This document shows, one piece after another, positions 5,923 to 9,339 of a DNA stretch of 9,339 nucleotides. Below the pieces are notes generated by a model that saw only the letters and a program-made list of their open reading frames with translations, was not told where the DNA came from and searched no databases. The stretch spans positions 1 through 9,339 of the forward strand of contig JABFWJ010000302.1 in NCBI GenBank assembly GCA_013362295.1, given 5' to 3'. This DNA comes from Thermoleophilia bacterium. GTDB lineage: Bacteria; Actinomycetota; Thermoleophilia; Gaiellales; Gaiellaceae. The translations under genes and the position numbers were made by a program. Positions within the stretch are counted from its first letter, which is position 1. The number at the start of each line of letters is the position of its first letter.

Positions 5923-7620
5923 TTACGCGCGTGCAGCGTGCCGGTGGCCGACGAGCTTGCGTCGCGCGACGGGTTCGGGATAGCCGAAATAGAAGCCCTG
6001 CGCGCTGTGGCAGCCGAGCTCGCGGACGATCTCGTGCTGGCCGGGTGTCTGGATGCCCTCGGCGACGAGCCGGAGGCCGAGGGCGTTCCCGAGATCGACG
6101 ATGCCCCTGAGCAGCACGAGGTCGGCGGTCGTCGACTCGATCGTCGCGGTGAAGCTGCGGTCGATCTTCATGATGTCCACCGGGAACTGCTGCAGGTACG
6201 AGAGCGACGCGTAGCCGGTGCCGAAGTCGTCGAGCGCGAGCGTGATGCCTCCCGCCTTCAATGCGGCGAGTCGCTGCTGGGTGTGCGCGCCCGAGGCGAG
6301 TAGCACGCTCTCGGTGAGCTCGAGGATCAGGCAGTGCGGAGGAAACCCCGACCCCGCGAGTGCCGCGGCGACGTGCGCGACGAACTCGGGATGCTGGAGC
6401 TGCACCGCGGACACGTTGACCGACATGTGCACTTCCCGGCCCATCTCCTCGACGAGCAGCGCGCCGTAGCCGCACGCTTCCGCGAGCACCCACTTGCCGA
6501 GTGGGATGATCAGGCCCGAGTCCTCGGCGAGCGGGATGAAGTCGAGCGGCGCGACCTTGCCCTCCTGCGGGTGCTGCCAGCGGAGCAGCGCCTCGTACCC
6601 GGTGATCTCGTGCGCCCCGAGATCGATCACGGGTTGATAGTCGAGCGTGAACTGGCTGAGCTGCACCGCCTCGCGCAGCTCGATCACGCGTCTCGATCGC
6701 TGCGCGGCGACCGTGTCCAGGTCGGGCTGGAAGAACGCGTAGCCGACGTCGCGCTGGCCCTTGGCCCGATACATCGCCGCATCGGCCTCCTGCAGCATGA
6801 TCTCGACGTCGCGGCCGAGGGAGATGCCGATGCTGACGTCGAGCGTCAGCTGGCGACCGCCGAGCTCGATCGGCCAGCGGACCGCTTCGAGCAACCGCTC
6901 CGCGACGCGCACCGCCTCCTGCGCCTCGGCGATCGACGGCACGACGACAGCGAACTCGTCGCCGCCGAGCCGCGCTGCCGCGTCACCGGCGCGCAGCGTG
7001 TGCTGGATACGCGCGCCGATCGTGGCGAGCACCTGGTCGCCGACATCATGGCCCCAGTGGTCGTTGATGTGCTTGAAGTCGTTGAGGTCGAGGAACAGCA
7101 GGGCGGTTTGATGGTCGAGCTCCTTCCTCATCGAGACGGTGTACTGGAACTGCTCGCGGAAGAACGCGCGGTTCGCGAGCCCGGTCAAGGAGTCGTAGAG
7201 GGCAAGCTGGCGAAGCTGCTCCTGCGCCTCACGCTCCGCGGTGATGTCGAGGAGGTATCCCTGCAGGTAGAGCGGCGAGCCGTCCTCGTCGAGGACGATG
7301 ACGCCCTCGTCGCGGATCCAGACGACGCGTCCGTCCTTCGCGATCAGCCGGTATTCGACGCTGAGCGGCTGGTGGGTGGCGTGGGTGTGCGCGTGCGCGG
7401 CGAGCACGCGGTCGCGGTCGTCGAGATGCAGCGCGCGCACGAAGAGCTCCGCGTCGCTCGCCCATTCCGCGGTCGTGTATCCGAGCAGCGGCTCGACCTG
7501 GCGGCTCGTGAAGATGTTGGAGCTGGCGGCGTCGAGCGCGTCGACGTAGACGACCAGCGGAAGCTGCTCGATCAGTGTTCTATACCGCCTCGCGTCGTCC
7601 GTGCTCGCAACGGACGCCAC
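5923..7620 (-). CDS. PAS-GGDEF-EAL cyclic-di-GMP synthase/phosphodiesterase
   Basis: 565 residues from the GTG at 7620. The frame is open to a GTG at 7734 (603 residues; the numbering here follows that longer form). PAS domain with PAC motif: about 46-168 (V-E-Y-R-L-I-A-K-D-G-R-V-V-W-I near 126-140). GGDEF domain: about 177-335, with metal-binding Asp216, intact G-G-D-E-F (257-261) and an inhibitory R-x-x-D site (Arg248, Asp251) five residues ahead. EAL domain: about 350-590, with E-A-L (381-383), Asn440, Glu472, D-D-F-G (502-505), Lys523, A-E-G (558-560) and Q-G-F (579-581), so the known catalytic residues all seem present. No membrane helix is seen, so it should be cytoplasmic and either make or degrade cyclic-di-GMP according to the PAS signal. 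The 7620 start is preferred because the extra 38 residues are Gly/Pro/Ser-rich, PAS proteins of this kind begin near here, and the extension overlaps another small ORF. It is followed by the kinase gene. Confidence 0.93.
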   Translation of the reverse strand: MASVASTDDARRYRTLIEQLPLVVYVDALDAASSNIFTSRQVEPLLGYTTAEWASDAELFVRALHLDDRDRVLAAHAHTHATHQPLSVEYRLIAKDGRVVWIRDEGVIVLDEDGSPLYLQGYLLDITAEREAQEQLRQLALYDSLTGLANRAFFREQFQYTVSMRKELDHQTALLFLDLNDFKHINDHWGHDVGDQVLATIGARIQHTLRAGDAAARLGGDEFAVVVPSIAEAQEAVRVAERLLEAVRWPIELGGRQLTLDVSIGISLGRDVEIMLQEADAAMYRAKGQRDVGYAFFQPDLDTVAAQRSRRVIELREAVQLSQFTLDYQPVIDLGAHEITGYEALLRWQHPQEGKVAPLDFIPLAEDSGLIIPLGKWVLAEACGYGALLVEEMGREVHMSVNVSAVQLQHPEFVAHVAAALAGSGFPPHCLILELTESVLLASGAHTQQRLAALKAGGITLALDDFGTGYASLSYLQQFPVDIMKIDRSFTATIESTTADLVLLRGIVDLGNALGLRLVAEGIQTPGQHEIVRELGCHSAQGFYFGYPEPVARRKLVGHRHAARA

Positions 7621-7657
7621 GTCGCCGCCGCAGTGGCTCACAGGGTGAGGATTGTCG

Positions 7658-7804
7658 TTACGCCCGAGGCCCGGCTTCCCCCAGCCGGGGGAGCCGACGG
7701 GCCGGGACGCCGCGCCGGACCCATTCGTCGACACGGCGCTCGCAGCGGAGCGTCGGGCCGAGTAGGCCGAGCCGGCGCGCGAGGCGAAGGCGGAAGTAGG
7801 TCAT
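7658..7804 (-). CDS. Possible 48-residue Arg-rich small protein
   Basis: ATG at 7804 to TAA at 7658-7660. The predicted protein starts M-T-Y-F-R-L-R-L-A-R-R-L-G-L-L-G and contains R-V-D-E-W-V-R-R-G. I do not recognise it. In favour: its first half has the pattern of real genes here (G/C at third positions, mixed second positions), and it lies 32 bp behind the same 19-bp element that precedes the zinc-ribbon gene. Against: no Shine-Dalgarno sequence is seen, Arg-rich frames arise by chance in such GC-rich DNA, and its 3' half overlaps the longer start option of the cyclic-di-GMP gene in another frame. If real, it ends 37 bp before the GTG at 7620. Confidence 0.4.
   Translation of the reverse strand: MTYFRLRLARRLGLLGPTLRCERRVDEWVRRGVPARRLPRLGEAGPRA
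7668..7703 (-). other. Strong GC-rich stem-loop ahead of the GGDEF-EAL gene
   Basis: Arms GGCCC (7668-7672) and GGGCC (7699-7703), then GGC (7673-7675) and GCC (7693-7695), then TCCCCC (7677-7682) and GGGGGA (7687-7692), close on the four-base loop AGCC (7683-7686). This is a 14-bp stem with a one-base and a three-base bulge. It lacks a T tract, so a classical terminator is unlikely. It would sit in the leader of the 7620 start, or inside the coding region of the 7734 start and the 48-codon ORF. The fold is visible; any regulatory role is inference. Confidence 0.45.
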
Positions 7805-7806
7805 GG

Positions 7807-7820
7807 GGTCGTTATCGACC
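7807..7820. repeat. Inverted repeat GGTCG-N4-CGACC before the small ORF
   Basis: A perfect 5-bp inverted repeat with loop TTAT, two bases upstream of the ATG at 7804. As RNA it would form a short hairpin against the start codon; as DNA it could be a half of an operator. Its centre is 33 bp, about three helical turns, from the centre of the palindrome in the neighbouring 19-bp element. Confidence 0.35.
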
Positions 7821-7835
7821 GCACGGCGGCGGTCC

Positions 7836-7854
7836 CAACTAGCCGTTCGGCTAA
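7836..7854 (-). promoter_or_regulatory. 19-bp element, copy 2 (before the 48-codon ORF)
   Basis: On the minus strand this reads TTAGCCGAACGGCTAGTTG and contains the perfect palindrome TAGCCG-AA-CGGCTA (7840-7853). It overlaps the TAG stop of the zinc-ribbon gene and ends 32 bases from the ATG at 7804. Fifteen of 19 bases match the copy at 8066-8084. A promoter or operator role is inferred from the equal distance to a start codon in both places. Confidence 0.5.
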
Positions 7855-8033
7855 TTCTCGGGGCCGCTGTAGGTGAGCCAGCGGAGCAGTCCGCCGAACT
7901 CTCGCGCGAGACACTCGGCGCAGTACGTCACCAGGGTTTGCTCCCCCGGCGCGTCCGGGTCATCGAGGCTGAACACCGACCACCCGAGCTCGAACGAATC
8001 AGCGGTCTTGCCACACTCGGTACAGGCCAGCAC
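7851..8033 (-). CDS. Small zinc-ribbon-like protein
   Basis: 60 residues from a GTG at 8033 to TAG at 7851-7853. C-x-x-C at Cys4/Cys7 and a second C-x-x-C at Cys38/Cys41 (Y-C-A-E-C) make a four-cysteine zinc site of ribbon type, with an acidic linker (S-L-D-D-P-D-A-P-G-E) between the knuckles and a short helix after the second. I do not recognise a named family. It could bind nucleic acid or act as a small protein-binding module. It starts 52 bp after the response-regulator gene on the same strand. A weak GAGAA lies about ten bases ahead of the GTG. By hand count 10 of its 60 codons end in A or T, somewhat more than in the surrounding large genes. Confidence 0.75.
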   Translation of the reverse strand: MLACTECGKTADSFELGWSVFSLDDPDAPGEQTLVTYCAECLAREFGGLLRWLTYSGPEN

Positions 8034-8041
8034 TACCCGAT

Positions 8042-8060
8042 TCTCGCGTGCGCCACGAGA
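8042..8060. repeat. Inverted repeat TCTCG-N9-CGAGA before the zinc-ribbon gene
   Basis: Perfect 5-bp arms (8042-8046 and 8056-8060) lie between the 19-bp element and the GTG at 8033. The palindrome GAGCGCTC (8059-8066) adjoins it. As RNA it would form a small hairpin just before the ribosome site. Confidence 0.3.
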
Positions 8061-8065
8061 GCGCT

Positions 8066-8084
8066 CAACTAGTCGAGAGGCTAA
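8066..8084 (-). promoter_or_regulatory. 19-bp element, copy 1 (before the zinc-ribbon gene)
   Basis: On the minus strand this reads TTAGCCTCTCGACTAGTTG. It begins two bases after the stop codon of the response-regulator gene and ends 32 bases before the zinc-ribbon GTG at 8033. It shares 15 of 19 bases, in the pattern TTAGCC-N3-CG[AG]CTAGTTG, with the copy at 7836-7854. This copy is less palindromic than the other, which argues that the conserved sequence itself, not a hairpin, is what matters. Confidence 0.5.
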
Positions 8085-8085
8085 G

Positions 8086-8745
8086 TTACCGCGGCGTCTG
8101 CTGCGACGGTTCCCCGTCGTTCAGCAGGCCGTGCTCGCGCGCCCAGCGGCTCGCGCCGGTGCGGTTGTTCACCTCGAGCTTGCGGTAGATGTTCGAGAGG
8201 TGGAACTTGACCGTCTGGTCGGTGACCCACAGCTGCTTCGCCATCTCGCTGTTCGACAACCCGTCCGACGCCAGGCGCAGGATCTCGAGCTCACGCGGGG
8301 TGAGCAGTCCGGCGGCGGCGGCGCCGTTCTTGTCCCTCGCGGCCGGGCCGGGCCGCGCGCCGCGTGGCACCTCGAGGTGGATGGAGTCCGACAGGAGTAC
8401 GTGCACCGCGCCGGCGAGGTCGTTCGGATCGGTCGCCTTGCCCACGAAGCAGACGGCGCCGGAGTCGAGCGCCCGGCGAATGTTCTCCTCGTCGTCCGTC
8501 GCCGAGACGATGATCACGCGCACCTTGGGGTACCGCTCCCGCAGCTGGGCCAGGCACTCGTACCCGTCGAGGCCGGGCATCGCCAGGTCGAGGAGCACCG
8601 CGTCGGTTTCCACGGTGCCCATCAGCTCCATGAGCTCGTCGCCGCGGCTGGCCGTGCCCACGACGTCGATTCCCGCGCGTTCGACGGCCGCTCGCAAGGC
8701 CTGGATGAAGAGTGGATGATCGTCGACGAGAACGACGCGCGTCAA
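8086..8745 (-). CDS. NarL/FixJ-type response regulator (receiver + LuxR HTH)
   Basis: 219 residues. The receiver domain (1-118) has the acidic pair Asp8/Asp9, the phospho-acceptor Asp53 in L-L-D-L-A-M-P-G-L-D-G, Ser81 and Lys103. The LuxR-type HTH (about 146-207) has L-T-P-R-E-L-E-I-L-R-L, G-L-S-N-S-E-M-A-K-Q-L and T-V-K-F-H-L-S-N-I-Y-R-K-L. It should bind DNA as a phosphorylated dimer. The TTG at 8745 was chosen because the receiver fold begins two residues later and a GGAGA (8755-8759) lies nine bases ahead; the frame stays open far upstream, but that part resembles no domain and covers an A/T-rich promoter-like stretch. No histidine kinase is present in the window, so it is an orphan here. 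The nearest downstream genes are the zinc-ribbon and cyclic-di-GMP genes. Confidence 0.93.
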   Translation of the reverse strand: MTRVVLVDDHPLFIQALRAAVERAGIDVVGTASRGDELMELMGTVETDAVLLDLAMPGLDGYECLAQLRERYPKVRVIIVSATDDEENIRRALDSGAVCFVGKATDPNDLAGAVHVLLSDSIHLEVPRGARPGPAARDKNGAAAAGLLTPRELEILRLASDGLSNSEMAKQLWVTDQTVKFHLSNIYRKLEVNNRTGASRWAREHGLLNDGEPSQQTPR

Positions 8746-8754
8746 AACACTGGT

Positions 8755-8759
8755 TCTCC
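8755..8759 (-). promoter_or_regulatory. Ribosome binding site deciding the TTG start of the response regulator
   Basis: GGAGA on the minus strand is separated by nine bases from the TTG at 8745. It is the only good Shine-Dalgarno match near the receiver start and supports TTG over the in-frame upstream ATG codons. Confidence 0.55.
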
Positions 8760-8783
8760 GCAGTATCCGCAGTACGTTGGGCG

Positions 8784-8810
8784 ACAGCCGATGTTTCGGC
8801 TCTCGGCTGT
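8784..8810 (-). repeat. Competing hairpins in the leader of the response-regulator gene
   Basis: ACAGCCGA (8784-8791) pairs perfectly with TCGGCTGT (8803-8810). Its inner part AGCCGA (8786-8791) can instead pair with a second TCGGCT at 8796-8801 across a four-base loop. The two folds exclude each other. They lie 25-50 bases ahead of the ribosome site of the response regulator and could be a simple switch, though chance is possible in GC-rich DNA. Confidence 0.35.
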
Positions 8811-8812
8811 AG

Positions 8813-8847
8813 TACATATATCTACGCCAACTTTGGACAAGACGCAA
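8813..8847 (-). promoter_or_regulatory. Probable promoter of the response-regulator gene
   Basis: This is among the most A/T-rich stretches in the window. On the minus strand TTGTCC (8835-8840) and TATGTA (8813-8818) are 16 bp apart, and TTGCGT (8842-8847) and TAGATA (8819-8824) are 17 bp apart; either pair could serve as -35 and -10. The leader would be about 60-70 bases and would carry the competing hairpins. Confidence 0.4.
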
Positions 8848-8863
8848 GGTTTTTCGCGACGGG

Positions 8864-8998
8864 ATGAACGGAAGCATCGTCAAGCCCAAGCGTGATCCCG
8901 CCCCCCGGCGACGCCGGTACCTGCGGCGCCGGACCCTGCAGCGGGTCGGCCGGCTGGCCCCACTCGTCGGGCTGCAGCGCCACATCGACGGCCGCTGA
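8864..8998 (+). CDS. Possible 44-residue basic small protein
   Basis: ATG at 8864 to TGA at 8996-8998. The protein begins M-N-G-S-I-V-K-P-K-R-D-P-A-P, then has an Arg-rich stretch and a short amphipathic end (R-L-A-P-L-V-G-L-Q). I do not recognise it. By hand count 39 of 44 third positions are G or C, while second positions are mixed, the pattern of real genes in this window. A weak CGGG precedes the ATG. It is divergent from the response regulator and fills what would otherwise be a 280-bp gap. It could also be chance. Confidence 0.4.
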   Translation: MNGSIVKPKRDPAPRRRRYLRRRTLQRVGRLAPLVGLQRHIDGR

Positions 8999-9009
8999 GC
9001 CAGCACTCC

Positions 9010-9027
9010 GACCGTCCGCGAACGGTC
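9010..9027. terminator. Weak hairpin between convergent gene ends
   Basis: GACCGT-CCGCGA-ACGGTC is a perfect 6-bp stem with a six-base loop. It overlaps the stop codon of the minus-strand gene ending at 9026 and lies 11 bp after the possible plus-strand ORF. No T tract follows on either strand, so termination is only suggested by position. Confidence 0.3.
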
Positions 9028-9339
9028 AGGCGGCGATCGCGCGCAGGTCGTCGAGCGCCCGGCCGAGCAGGTTCTCGCGCAGGTCGAAGAGCCCGGCCCA
9101 GAGCGAGCCGGCATCGATCGTCGACCGCCAGCGCACCGTCGCGGACAGGCCCTCGAGCGCCCGGACGAGCACGGCGAGCTCCAGGTAGGCGGCCGCGATC
9201 CGGTGCGGAGCTACCTTGACGCCGGCGCGGCTGAGCACCGGCTCCCAATCGACGAGCTCGGCGCTCCCCGGCTCCCCGAACCACGACTGACCCTCGGCGA
9301 GGTCGGCCTCGAGCTCGAGCAGGTAGCGGCCGAGCGGCT
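9026..9339 (-). CDS. C-terminal part of an unrecognised helical protein (5'-truncated by window)
   Basis: The frame is open from the window edge to TGA at 9026-9028, giving about 104 visible residues. The GTG at 9238 is internal to this frame, so it is probably not the start. The sequence looks mostly helical and soluble: Y-L-L-E-L-E-A-D-L-A-E-G near the edge, A-A-A-Y-L-E-L-A-V-L-V-R-A-L-E-G in the middle, and F-D-L-R-E-N-L-L-G-R-A-L-D-D-L-R-A at the end. There are no Cys or His motifs, nucleotide-binding loops or membrane helices in this part. I cannot name a family. Confidence 0.65.
   Translation of the reverse strand, partial: PLGRYLLELEADLAEGQSWFGEPGSAELVDWEPVLSRAGVKVAPHRIAAAYLELAVLVRALEGLSATVRWRSTIDAGSLWAGLFDLRENLLGRALDDLRAIAA

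Noticed and set aside
5183..6493. A long minus-strand open frame across the kinase and EAL region, and a plus-strand one at 4754-5983
   Set aside because: Both cross boundaries of well-supported genes in other frames and show no domain.
7621..7700. Cobalamin-riboswitch-like stretch (GGGGGAAGCCGGG followed by CGTAACGA) on the minus strand
   Set aside because: It recalls the GGGAA...CCGG start of a B12 box, but the rest of the box and the downstream core do not follow, and the same bases are explained by the stem-loop.
6334..7842. A 502-codon open frame on the plus strand opposite the PAS-GGDEF-EAL gene
   Set aside because: Low-complexity Arg/Glu/Val sequence, while the minus frame carries three complete domains with catalytic motifs.
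7621..7850. Cyclic-di-GMP riboswitch ahead of the GGDEF-EAL gene
   Set aside because: I looked for the GEMM-I conserved blocks (such as the GGCAAACC-like and GGTAGGTAGCGGGG-like segments) and found none.
8746..8880. N-terminal extension of the response regulator to an ATG at 8880 or 8826
   Set aside because: The extension matches no domain, runs through the promoter-like A/T-rich stretch, and the TTG at 8745 has a good ribosome site and sits exactly at the receiver fold.
8880..9284. 134-codon minus-strand frame overlapping the truncated gene at the right edge
   Set aside because: Arg/Gly/Ala-rich with no structure. The alternative frame at 9026-9339 has helical, normal composition and stays open to the window edge.
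1..9339. CRISPR array, tRNA, rRNA, insertion sequence or attachment site
   Set aside because: No regularly spaced direct repeats, clover-leaf sequence, transposase motif or terminal inverted repeats were seen on either strand.

Overview
The window is very GC-rich, with G or C at most codon third positions, several GTG or TTG starts, and two genes that look leaderless. The gene content (PadR plus HAAS pair, Cys-containing Ig-repeat surface protein, short Cys-rich signal peptidase I) suggests a high-GC actinobacterium, most likely Thermoleophilia (Solirubrobacterales/Gaiellales). This is inferred from protein style, not from a search. No rRNA, tRNA, CRISPR array, transposase or phage gene is visible.

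Layout. (1) 1-3126, plus: the C-terminal 1041 residues of a large secreted protein whose 5' end lies outside the window. It has Ig-like repeats, a beta-propeller and a jelly-roll-like tail. (2) 3123-4674, minus: a compact padR - HAAS membrane protein - SAM methyltransferase operon read toward the surface gene. Its last stop codon interlocks with the stop of the surface gene. (3) 4675-4718: a 44-bp divergent control region holding a 37-bp dyad and both -10 boxes. (4) 4719-5312, plus: signal peptidase I (lepB), with catalytic Ser and Lys present. (5) 5338-8745, minus: a co-oriented signalling block, in transcription order an orphan NarL-type response regulator, a 60-residue zinc-ribbon protein, a possible 48-residue ORF, a PAS-GGDEF-EAL cyclic-di-GMP enzyme and a uridine-kinase-like P-loop kinase. 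(6) 8746-8863: divergent intergenic region. (7) 8864-8998, plus: a possible 44-residue basic protein. (8) 9026-9339, minus: the C-terminal end of an unrecognised helical protein that runs off the window.

How the parts may work together. PadR probably represses its own operon and possibly lepB through the shared dyad. In the signalling block, the zinc-ribbon gene and the 48-codon ORF each have the same 19-bp element about 32 bp before their start, so they look co-regulated; the neighbouring response regulator is the nearest candidate regulator. The cyclic-di-GMP enzyme and the kinase are 9 bp apart and almost certainly cotranscribed.

The least ordinary parts are the padR/lepB dyad and the repeated 19-bp element with its small genes. 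Everything else belongs to familiar families.
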